64,000 nt of DNA, from NCBI RefSeq assembly GCF_001683795.1, contig NZ_LIGX01000037.1:25733-89732 (forward strand). Direction: 5' to 3'. The position numbers and the translations under genes were made by a program. This document shows, in pieces, positions 1 to 8,600 of the stretch (within the stretch, counting starts at the first letter, position 1; every line of letters begins with the position of its first letter). Origin of the DNA: Neoakkermansia glycaniphila (GTDB lineage: Bacteria > Verrucomicrobiota > Verrucomicrobiia > Verrucomicrobiales > Akkermansiaceae). Below the pieces are notes generated by a model. That model had not been told where the DNA came from, made no database searches, and saw only the letters and a program-made list of their open reading frames with translations.

Positions 1-963
1 GTTCGGGTCGTTGCCGTTCCATGAGCTTTTGACAAGCGAGGATTTGGCGACGGCTTCGGCGACTTTGCGGGCATCGGCGAAGGTGCGGGCTCCTTCGACT
101 TCGACGGTGACGAATTTGGTGACGCGTTCACCATCCTGTACGATGTGGAGGGCCATTTCGAGCATGACGTGGTGGACGGCGTCGCTGAAGGTTTTCCAGT
201 CCGGCGTGCCGGGGCGGACGGTGACACCGGATGCTCCGTTGGCCATGACGAGGACGGTGTCGTTGGTGCTCATGTCGCCGTCGATAGTGATGCGGTTGAA
301 GGAGGTTTCAACGGCGTCGCAGGTGAGTTTTTCGAGATCGGGGCGGGCGACGGCGGCATCGGTGGTGAGGAAGCAGAACATGGTGGCCATGTTCGGGCAG
401 ATCATGCCGGCGCCTTTGCAGCATGCGCCGAGGCGGACGGGTTTGCCCTGAAGGGTGATTTCAACGGCAATTTCCTTTTCGCGCGTGTCGGAGGTGATGA
501 TGGCGGAGGCGACGTCGTGGCCTTTGTCGGGGGCGAGTCCGGCTGCGAGTTCGGGGAGGCGGGGTTCGATGCGCTGCATGGGCATGGGCAGGCCGATGAC
601 GCCCGTGGAGCATACGGCGATTTCACCCTGCCTGATGCCGAGTTCCTTGGCGACGATGCGGCATTCGCGGCGGGCTACATTGATGCCCTCAACACCGGTG
701 CAGGCGTTGGCATTGCCGCTGTTGGCGATGATGGCGCGGATGTCGTTGCGGCGGATGTGGGACTGGCTGACGCGGACGCAGGCGGCGCGTACTTTGTTGG
801 TGGTGAATGTTCCGGCGGAGGTGGTCGGAAGGGTGGAGTAGAGAAGGGCGAGGTCGAGGCGGGTGGCAGTCGGTTTTTTGATGCCGCAGCTCAGGGCGTT
901 GGCGACGAATCCCTGCGGTGCGGTGACTCCGCCCTCGATGGTTTTCATGTTGTTGTTCGGCAT
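1..963 (-). CDS. argJ: Bifunctional glutamate N-acetyltransferase / amino-acid acetyltransferase ArgJ (C-terminus missing)
   Basis: ArgJ transfers the acetyl group from N-acetylornithine to glutamate in cytoplasmic arginine synthesis. Reading the minus strand gives MPNNNMKTIEGGVTAPQGF, then the autoproteolysis/nucleophile motif PNMATMFCFLTTDA (Thr of ATM), and at the window edge the family motif NGNDPN. The frame is open for 321 codons and runs off the left edge, so about 70-90 residues are missing. The start could be the ATG at 963 or the one at 948 (MKTIEGG); the second matches the usual family N-terminus. It lies 68 nt downstream of the TPR gene on the same strand. Much larger open frames on the opposite strand here are shadows. 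Confidence 0.93.
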   Translation of the reverse strand, partial: MPNNNMKTIEGGVTAPQGFVANALSCGIKKPTATRLDLALLYSTLPTTSAGTFTTNKVRAACVRVSQSHIRRNDIRAIIANSGNANACTGVEGINVARRECRIVAKELGIRQGEIAVCSTGVIGLPMPMQRIEPRLPELAAGLAPDKGHDVASAIITSDTREKEIAVEITLQGKPVRLGACCKGAGMICPNMATMFCFLTTDAAVARPDLEKLTCDAVETSFNRITIDGDMSTNDTVLVMANGASGVTVRPGTPDWKTFSDAVHHVMLEMALHIVQDGERVTKFVTVEVEGARTFADARKVAEAVAKSSLVKSSWNGNDPN

Positions 964-1031
964 GATGATGGATGTTGTGCGGAAGAAATGTGCCACAAGG
1001 GGTATGGCTGTGCAAGGCGAAAATGCGGGTT

Positions 1032-3788
1032 TTACGGCTGTCCGTCTGGAACGGGTTCGGCAATGGGAGTTTCCCCGTTTGTTTCCGGGTTGGCGGCAGG
1101 CTGCTTCTCCTCAGTGGCGGGGCGTTCTTTCAAGAGGGTGCGAGAGTCGTCCCAGATGAAGTTTTCAAGCCGGATGCGGCGGGCGAGGTTGGCCGCATCC
1201 TGCGCGCGGGGGCCGCTGGTGTTGGCCAGGGCATTGGCGATGGCGAGTGCGGCGATATGGTTGCCCTGCTGCTCAAGGAGGTGGATGGAGGAGAATCCGG
1301 AGAGGTAGTACCAGTACCAGTGCTGGCGCGGGGCGCTTTCGAGGGCGGAGGGGTCGTGCGCCATGATTTGCTGGTAGTCGGCAAGGGCGGATTCGGTGTC
1401 TCCGGCTTTTTCGGCATACTGGGCGCGTTGTGCGAGTCCCCGGAAGGTCCAGGCGAGTGGGAGGTCGGTCAATTCGAGGAGTTGCGTGCAGAGGTCGCGT
1501 GCCTTGGTGAGAGCTGCCGGGTCTTTTTCGGCGAGAGTTTGCCATGCGTCCGCCTTGGTGGAGAGGGCGAGGGCTTTGTCACCCGGTTTGAGGGTGGCGA
1601 TGAATTCGTCGCTGAGTTCGTTGAGGGCTTCCTGAATTTTGCCCATGCGTTTGAAGATGGAGGCGCGTTCGATGGCGGCGGCGGGTGCGTAGTTTCCGCG
1701 CCGAGCGACGCATTCGCGGAAGAGGTCGGCGGCGGCGGCGAGGCTGGAGGAGGTGTTGACCTTGGCGGCGGCTTTGCCGGCGAGGAAGGTGGCGGCATCG
1801 CGCAGGGGCGATTCCGGGTAGCTTTCCATGAAGGTGGTGAGGGATTGGAGGGCGTCGCCGTAGCGTTCGCTGCGGTAGAGGAGGTCTCCGAGTTTCAGGT
1901 GCAGCGCCGCCGCCGCTTCGGGATCGTTGATTTCCTGCAGGGCTTTGCGGGTGGCGGCGATGGCTTCGGGGTACTGGGTCTGGGCTTCTTCCAGCGCAAT
2001 GCGGAGCAGGGCGCGGCGGCGGATGAGGTTTTTATCCCAGTCCGAGGTGTCCATGCCGTCCAGCCGTTCCATGTAGGTGCGGGCGCGGCGGGGGCTGGAG
2101 GAGCGAAGCTGCTGGACGAGGTCCATGTGTGCGCGGGCGACATCATGCCGTATGGAGGGCGACGGCGGTTTGACTTCAGGTGTTGCACTTCCGTTCGTGC
2201 CGGATGGCGCGGGCTGAGTGTCGTAGGTTTTGATGAAGCTTTCGAGTGCCTTGCGGGCATCTTCCTGTTTGTAGTGGGAGAGGAAGTGGGCGCGCTGGTA
2301 TTGCAGCCGGGCATAGAGTTCGGGATCGTTTTTTTCGGCTTTGGCGAGGGCGTCCGCCTGGGTCGTGTGTCCGTCCATCAGCGCCGCGAGGGCGGTGTTC
2401 ATGGTGGTGGCAGCCATCTGGCTGTCGTTGGCGAGGCTCCGCGCTTCGGAGAATGCGGCTTCGGCTTCGGCATACCGGCCTTCCCGGTAGGCGATGTATC
2501 CGCGCTGGAAGAGGGCGCGTGCGGTGTTCATGGACGATTTGTCCATGAGTTTTTTGGCTTCGTCCACCTTGCCGTCGTAGATCAGCCACTGGACTCCCAT
2601 GAGCAGGAGGTTTTGCGTGGCTGCGTGGCGCGGCGCGGCCTCGATGCCTTTCCGAACGAGGGCAAGGGCATCCTCCCTGTTGTTGCGGAGATAGTTCTGT
2701 TCTGCCAGATGGAGGCGGGCTATGGGGCCGAGGTTGGCGTTCTTGCTTTTTTCCCATTCGTGCAGTTTGGCCATCATGGTGGGATCGAGAGCGAAGGCGT
2801 CGTTGGCCTTGAGGATGGCGAAGGCTTCCGGCAGGAGGGTGGAGTTGGGGGTGGAGTCGATGAACTGGCGGATGGTTTGTTCCCCGGCTCCGTTGTTGTC
2901 GCTGATGTCGGCATCGTCTGCTGCGGCCGATGGGGCAGGCTGGTTTTTCGCCCGGCTGATGCGGATGCAGGCTTTTTCGAGTTTGGCGCTGTCCTTGATG
3001 AAGTCGGTGTTGCCTTTGGTGTCGATGAGCTCGTTGCAGAGTTTTTCGGCACGGTCGTAGTTTTTGAGGGCGGTTTCCTTGCGGATGTCCAGCAGGGTGG
3101 CGACGGGGCGCAGGCTGGCGGCCAGTTTGTCGGTTTCTTCGGCTTTCAGGACGGCATCGAGCAGGGGCTGGACATCCTTGAGGTCGCCGTTGTCCAGCTT
3201 TTGCTCGGCGAGGGCAAGCTGAGCCTTGGTTTTGAGTTCTTTGTCATCCAGCGCGATCATGCGTTGCAACGTGTCGGCGAGGACGTCCTGATCTCCGGCC
3301 TGCCGCGAGACGTAGGCAAGAGCCTGCAAGGCGGCTCCGTAAAGAGGGTCTTCCGCCGGGATGGAAGCCAGAAGAGGCTCGGCCTCAACATAGCGTCCGG
3401 CCTTGGCGAAGGCGAGCCCCGACCAGTACGCAGGGGATTTGCCGTCAGGCAGAGCGGCATACAGGGCGATGGCTTCGGCCGCTTTGTCGTTGCGGACGTA
3501 TGCTTCCGCAAGGCGCAGGATGATTTGTTCGCGTGCCGCATCGCTCAGGTCTTTTGTTTTGAGCGCTTTGTCGAAGTGGATGACGGCCTGGGAGGCGAGG
3601 TTTTTCTGCAAGGATGCGAGGCCCGACTGGTAGGAGCGGTTCTTTTTCAGTTCTTCCTGTGTGGCTGCGGCATCCTCCGGAGCCGGGGCAGCCTGAGCCG
3701 GGGCAGGGGCTGGCGGAGTTTCGGCTGCCGGGAGTAAAGGGATCAGCGAACAGAAGGCCGGAAGGGCGAGCGTGGTGAAGCGGAGCAT
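1032..3788 (-). CDS. Exported TPR-repeat protein
   Basis: A 918-residue protein with an N-terminal signal peptide (MLRFTTLALPAFCSLIPLLPAA) followed by a Pro/Ala-rich linker and then almost continuous helical TPR-like repeats, for example PAYWSGLAFAKAGRYVEAEPLL, ARALFQRGYIAYREGRYAEA and SALADYQQIMAHDPSALESAP. No enzymatic domain is recognisable. TPR solenoids are protein-interaction scaffolds, so a periplasmic or outer-membrane assembly role is the best guess. It begins 22 nt after the M23 peptidase gene on the same strand, and the pair may share an mRNA with the upstream lipoprotein gene. No Shine-Dalgarno motif precedes the ATG. Confidence 0.85.
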   Translation of the reverse strand: MLRFTTLALPAFCSLIPLLPAAETPPAPAPAQAAPAPEDAAATQEELKKNRSYQSGLASLQKNLASQAVIHFDKALKTKDLSDAAREQIILRLAEAYVRNDKAAEAIALYAALPDGKSPAYWSGLAFAKAGRYVEAEPLLASIPAEDPLYGAALQALAYVSRQAGDQDVLADTLQRMIALDDKELKTKAQLALAEQKLDNGDLKDVQPLLDAVLKAEETDKLAASLRPVATLLDIRKETALKNYDRAEKLCNELIDTKGNTDFIKDSAKLEKACIRISRAKNQPAPSAAADDADISDNNGAGEQTIRQFIDSTPNSTLLPEAFAILKANDAFALDPTMMAKLHEWEKSKNANLGPIARLHLAEQNYLRNNREDALALVRKGIEAAPRHAATQNLLLMGVQWLIYDGKVDEAKKLMDKSSMNTARALFQRGYIAYREGRYAEAEAAFSEARSLANDSQMAATTMNTALAALMDGHTTQADALAKAEKNDPELYARLQYQRAHFLSHYKQEDARKALESFIKTYDTQPAPSGTNGSATPEVKPPSPSIRHDVARAHMDLVQQLRSSSPRRARTYMERLDGMDTSDWDKNLIRRRALLRIALEEAQTQYPEAIAATRKALQEINDPEAAAALHLKLGDLLYRSERYGDALQSLTTFMESYPESPLRDAATFLAGKAAAKVNTSSSLAAAADLFRECVARRGNYAPAAAIERASIFKRMGKIQEALNELSDEFIATLKPGDKALALSTKADAWQTLAEKDPAALTKARDLCTQLLELTDLPLAWTFRGLAQRAQYAEKAGDTESALADYQQIMAHDPSALESAPRQHWYWYYLSGFSSIHLLEQQGNHIAALAIANALANTSGPRAQDAANLARRIRLENFIWDDSRTLLKERPATEEKQPAANPETNGETPIAEPVPDGQP

Positions 3789-3810
3789 GGAGGGGGAAGA
3801 AAAATAGTGC

Positions 3811-4836
3811 TTATTGTTGCGTCAGCAGCCGGATGTAGCGTTGCCCGGAGGCCGTGAGGACAGGCTCTTTGCTGGAACCCTGGACGCGGTTGACGGTGCG
3901 GTAGAGCTGGGAGAATGGGTGGGAGAGAGCTTTGACGACGGAAGGTTTGTCGACGGTTTCCGGCCGGGGTTCGACGCGGATGGGTACGCCGCCGCCGGTG
4001 AAGGAGATGTCGATGGAAGCAGGGGTGCGGACGCCGTTCGGGTTGTGCCACAGGAAGGGGTAGCGTTTGAGGAGGTCGGGCGTGCCGGTCCACGGGATGC
4101 GGACGCGGTACTGTTCTTCCATGGATGCGAAGAGTTTTTTGAGGTCGAGCGGCTGGCCGTTGCGGCAGGCTTGAAGGACGGGTACGGGGTCGAAGCCTGC
4201 GAGGTTCATGCCGTTGTACCTGCCGTGTTTGTTCGGCGTGGCAAGTTTGAGGCTGTCGTAATAGTTCTGGAAGTTGCTGTTGAGGAGCAGGGCGAACTCT
4301 AGGTGGAGGTGGGAGCGTTCGCGGTTGAGCCCCACGCCGCTGTGGCCGAGTATGCCGATGGTGTTCCCCGTGCCGACGGCATCGCCCGCCTTGCAGGTGA
4401 CGTCGGCAAGGTGGGCGTACAGGCTGTAGATGCTGCCTTCGGGAAGGCGGTGTTCGATGACGACGTAGCGGCCGTAGTTGCTGTCTCGCGGATTGCTTGA
4501 AGCATGGACGACGGTGCCCGCTGCGACGGGGCGGACGATGTCCAGCGGTTCGCCCTGCGCATCCCTCTTCACGGGTTTGATGTCGATGCCTTCATGGAAG
4601 TGGGTGGCGACGGGGCCTCCGGCAGGCGTGCGGACGATGGTGCGGGTGAAGCCGTAGGAGCCTCCCTGCCAGGGTTTGGATTTGACGCCTTCGAAGTTGC
4701 GGTCCACATACATGAAGAATCCTTCCGGATCGTTGCGGAAGAGGGCGTCGTTTTCCGTCGGCAGGCGGAAGACGGTCTGGGAAAAGGCTGGGAGGATGCA
4801 GGCGGCACCCAGTAGCAGGCGGAGCAGTCCGTTCAT
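3811..4836 (-). CDS. M23-family (LytM-like) metallopeptidase, exported
   Basis: A 341-residue protein with a signal peptide (MNGLLRLLLGAACILPAFSQ) and an M23 domain. The zinc ligands can be seen: HxxxD at H81/D85 (HFHEGID), a middle His at about H142 (YAHLAD), and HxH at H176/H178 (SHLHLEF). Such enzymes cut peptidoglycan cross-bridges or act in septal hydrolysis control. The roughly 120 residues after the peptidase domain contain no second domain I recognise. The start lies 11 nt after the stop of the upstream lipoprotein gene, so the two are almost certainly co-transcribed. All metal ligands are present, so it should be an active peptidase rather than an EnvC-like regulator. Confidence 0.9.
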   Translation of the reverse strand: MNGLLRLLLGAACILPAFSQTVFRLPTENDALFRNDPEGFFMYVDRNFEGVKSKPWQGGSYGFTRTIVRTPAGGPVATHFHEGIDIKPVKRDAQGEPLDIVRPVAAGTVVHASSNPRDSNYGRYVVIEHRLPEGSIYSLYAHLADVTCKAGDAVGTGNTIGILGHSGVGLNRERSHLHLEFALLLNSNFQNYYDSLKLATPNKHGRYNGMNLAGFDPVPVLQACRNGQPLDLKKLFASMEEQYRVRIPWTGTPDLLKRYPFLWHNPNGVRTPASIDISFTGGGVPIRVEPRPETVDKPSVVKALSHPFSQLYRTVNRVQGSSKEPVLTASGQRYIRLLTQQ

Positions 4837-4847
4837 GGCGGAAGGAG

Positions 4848-5423
4848 TTATCCCTGGGGCGATTCGATTTCTTCGATATCCGGTCTCGTCAGCGGGGAGG
4901 AGGGCTTGGCGGGCTGCGCCTGAGGTTTGGGGCGCGGCGGGCGCGGGTCTTCCTTCAGGTAGCGTTTTTCCTCGATCTCGGGCTGGGCGGGTTCGACGTG
5001 CTTGCTGATCATGTAGAGGTCGTAGCCGTTCAGCCCGTTCCAGATGACGAGCTTGCCGTCCGTATTGGGTTCCTTGATGACAAGAGGTTCAAAGCTCAGC
5101 CCGGCGACGGTGGGTAGAATATGCTTGCCGATGCTGGCTTGCGTCATGGTATTGAGCCGCATTTGCATTTCAGGCTTGGCTTCAAGTACGACGCAGTAGG
5201 AACCGTCGGGATTCAGGAAGGAGGCGAATTTCTGGAAATGGACGAGCGAAAGGAACGGCGACCTGTCGTAGAACCGTCCCTTGTGTTTGACGACGAAGTT
5301 GGAGCCGCCTTCGCCGCCGTCAGCCTCAAGGTGGAATCCCACGGGGTAGGGGCGGCTTTCACAGGATACGAGGGCGCAGATACCCAATGCAGCTGCGCTC
5401 ATCAGCAGGCTCAAGCTTTTCAT
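4848..5423 (-). CDS. Putative lipoprotein of unknown function
   Basis: A 191-residue protein. The N-terminus MKSLSLLMSAAALGICALVSC has a hydrophobic core ending in a lipobox-like LVSC, so it is probably lipidated at Cys21. The body has no family I recognise and the tail is Pro/Lys/Glu-rich (DPRPPRPKPQAQPAKPSS), like periplasm-spanning linkers. It is the first gene of the run that continues with the M23 peptidase 11 nt downstream, suggesting a shared envelope task. The start is fixed by a near-consensus promoter whose predicted transcription start is one base upstream of this ATG. Confidence 0.75.
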   Translation of the reverse strand: MKSLSLLMSAAALGICALVSCESRPYPVGFHLEADGGEGGSNFVVKHKGRFYDRSPFLSLVHFQKFASFLNPDGSYCVVLEAKPEMQMRLNTMTQASIGKHILPTVAGLSFEPLVIKEPNTDGKLVIWNGLNGYDLYMISKHVEPAQPEIEEKRYLKEDPRPPRPKPQAQPAKPSSPLTRPDIEEIESPQG

Positions 5424-5459
5424 GGGATGGATTTTACACGAGGGATAACGTTTTGTGAA
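5424..5459 (-). promoter_or_regulatory. Sigma-70-type promoter giving a near-leaderless mRNA (lipoprotein gene)
   Basis: On the minus strand a -35 box TTCACA (5459-5454, 5 of 6 to TTGACA), a 17-bp spacer and a -10 box TAAAAT (5436-5431). Counting 7 nt from the -10 box puts the start at 5424, one nucleotide before the ATG at 5423. Confidence 0.7.
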
Positions 5460-5612
5460 GCCAAATTTCGGATAATAGCGGCTGTCCCGGAGGTGCGGGG
5501 AGTCTGAATGCCGGTCCGGACGCGGCGTATGTGCGTGCCGCGAAAATATCGATGCTGCCGCGCGTTCGACTTCACTTTTCCACCTTTTTATTTAAGAATA
5601 ATTCTCGAAACG

Positions 5613-8600
5613 ATGATGGAGAACGAACGCCATATTCGCATTCGCGGAGCGCGGGTGCATAATTTGCAGAATGTCGATGTCGAGTTGCCGCTCGGCGGGA
5701 TTACGGTGGTGACGGGGCCTTCCGGCTCCGGCAAGACGAGTCTGGCGATGCATACGCTGTATGCCGAGGGGCAGCGGCGTTATATGGAGACGTTTTCGCC
5801 GTATGTGCGGCAGTTCATGGATCGTATGGACAGGCCGGATGTGGATGCCGTGGAGAATATTCTTCCGGCGATTGCGCTGGAACAGCGCAATTCCGTCAAA
5901 AATTCCCGTTCGACGGTCGGTACGATGACGGCGATGAACGAGTATTGGAAGCTGATTTTTTCCCGGATTGCCGTGGGGCATGACGAGAACGGGCGGCTGG
6001 TGCGCCCGGAGACTCCTCTTTCCGTGGCGACCCGGCTGGCGGAGGAGTACGGGAGCGAGGCGGATGTTTTGGTCTGTTTTTCCGTGCCGGTGGTTGGGAC
6101 GTTCGACGAGATGCGGCAGGCGTTGATGGGGCAGGGGTATGTGCGCCTGCGAACGAAGGACGGTGTGTCGAGGCTGGACGAGATGCAGGAGGACGAAGCG
6201 GCCACGGGGCTGCCGGAGTTCGATGCCGATGGCCGATGGCTGGTGGTGCAGGATCGCGTGCGCCTGCAGGGCAACGGAGATTTGCAGCGGTTGATGGAGG
6301 CGGTGGAGACGGCGATGCGCCTCGGCGGAGATGTGGTTCATGTGTTCCCCCGGACGGAGGACGGCTGGGGGGCGATTGAGTCGTTCCGGGGGGACTGGTT
6401 CCCGCTTCTCGAGCCGAGGCCCGGCCTGTTTTCCGGGAATTCGCCGCTGGGCGCGTGTCCCGAGTGCAAGGGGTACGGGCGCATGATCGTGTACGATTAT
6501 CTCAAGGGGCTGCGGCCCGAGCTGAGTATCCGGCAGGGAGCGGTGAAGGTGTTCGAGTCCGAACGCATGCAGGAGTGCCGCGAAGATCTCGTGAGGATCG
6601 GGCGCCGCACGAAGAAGGTGCGTGTGGATGTGCCGTGGAGCGAGCTGACGGAGGCGGAGAAGGAGTGGGTGGTCGAAGGCGAAGAACACGATATCGAGAA
6701 GGCGACGGCAGGTGATTTGTGGTACGGTATCAAGGGGTTTTTCATCGAGATGGAGCGTTATACGCACAAGATGCCCATTCGCGTGTTCCTGAGCCATTAC
6801 CGGATTTACAGCGAGTGTACGGCTTGCGGAGGCGGCAGGCTGAGGCCGGAGGCTCTGCGGTTTACCGTGGGCGGAAAGACGGTGCCGGAGGTGCTGGCAA
6901 TGCCGATGGATGAGCTGCTGGGCTGGATCGATGTGCATATCATGCCCGCTGCGGATACGGACAAGGCTTTGCTGCAGGTGGCGCGCGAGCTGCGGAGCCG
7001 CGTGGCGTATCTGAACGAGGTTGGCCTCGGCTATATCACGGCGGATCGTTTGACTCGTACGCTGTCGGGCGGCGAGATCGAGCGCGTGAGTCTGACGACC
7101 TGCCTCGGCGCTGCGTTGACGGATACGCTGTTCGTGCTGGACGAGCCGACGGTGGGGCTGCATCCGCGCGATACGAGCCGCCTGATTTCCGCCATGCAGC
7201 GGCTGCGGAAGCGCGGGAATACGCTGGTTGTGGTCGAGCATGAGGAGGCGGTGATGCGTGCCGCCGATTATCTGGTGGATATGGGGCCCGCGTCCGGCTC
7301 AGGCGGGGGCAGGGTGGTGTATGCGGGGCAGCCCGAGGGTATTCTGTCGCTGGAGGAGTCTGCCACAGGGCATTTCCTTTCCGGAAGCCGTTCCATCGCC
7401 GTGCCGAAGAAGCGGCGCAAGGCGAAGAAGCAGCTTTCCATTCGGGGGGCGGAGTGCCACAATCTGCACGGGCTGGATGTGGATATTCCGCTCGGAGTCT
7501 ATACCTGCCTCACGGGCGTGAGCGGTTCGGGCAAGAGTACGCTGGCACGCGAGATTCTGTATGCCCATGCCTGCGTCCATTTCGGCACGGCTTCCGAGGA
7601 GGCTGCGGGGAAGGTGGCTTCCGTCAAGGGTTTCGAGCATGTGGAGGAGGTGGTGCTGGTGGACCAGAGCCCAATCGTGCGTACTCCCCGTTCCACGCCT
7701 GCGGTTTATGTGGGCATGTTCGAGGAGATTCGCGCGCTGTTCGCTCTGGAGCCTGCCGCCAAGGCGCGCGGGCTGACTGCGGGCTATTTTTCTTTCAACA
7801 GCGGGGATGGCCGCTGCCCGCGCTGTTCCGGCCTCGGTCAGGAGAAGGTGGAGATGCAGTTCCTTTCCGATATTTTCGTGCCCTGCGCTTTGTGCGGCGG
7901 CACGCGGTACAGGGAGGAGGCTCTCGGGCTGAAGTGGAACGGCATGAATATGTCCGAGGTGCTGGCTCTGGATATCCGGAGTGCGCGGGAGGTGTTCGGC
8001 AGGGTGAAGAATGCCCGTGCGGTGCGGGTGTGCCGGAAGCTGGATATTCTTCTGAGCGTGGGGCTGGGCCATCTCGGCCTCGGGCAGCCGCTCAATACGC
8101 TGTCGGGCGGCGAAAACCAGCGGCTGAAGCTGGCCAAGATTCTGGTGGATACGTTCGGGCAGGAGTCGAAGAAGGGCAAGCTGCTTGTTCTGGACGAACC
8201 GGGAACGGGGCTTCATTTCTCCGATCTGGAAGTGCTGCTTCAGGTTTTTTACAGGATGGTGGAGAGCGGGCATTCCCTGCTGGTCATCGAGCATAACCTG
8301 GAGCTGATCAAGTGCGCCGACCATGTGATCGATCTCGGCCCCGAAGGCGGGGCGGGAGGAGGCCGCATCGTGGCGCAGGGTACGCCGGAGCAGGTGGCGG
8401 AAGCGGGTGCAGGTTTTACGGGCGCATATCTGCGGCCCATGCTGGGGATGGAGTCCGGCGATCTGCTGGCGGCGGAGCCGGAAGCGGTTGATCATGAGGA
8501 GGATGTGCCGGAGGGGGTGATCGCCCTGCGCGGCGCGCGCCACCACCAGCTCAAGAATATCGATGTGGATATTCCGCGCGGAGAGATGACGGTGATTACC

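Noticed and set aside
972..3737. A 921-codon open frame on the plus strand opposite the TPR gene
   Set aside because: Gly/Val/Phe-rich low-quality sequence with no domain; an antisense shadow of a GC-rich gene. The minus-strand frame has a signal peptide and TPR repeats.
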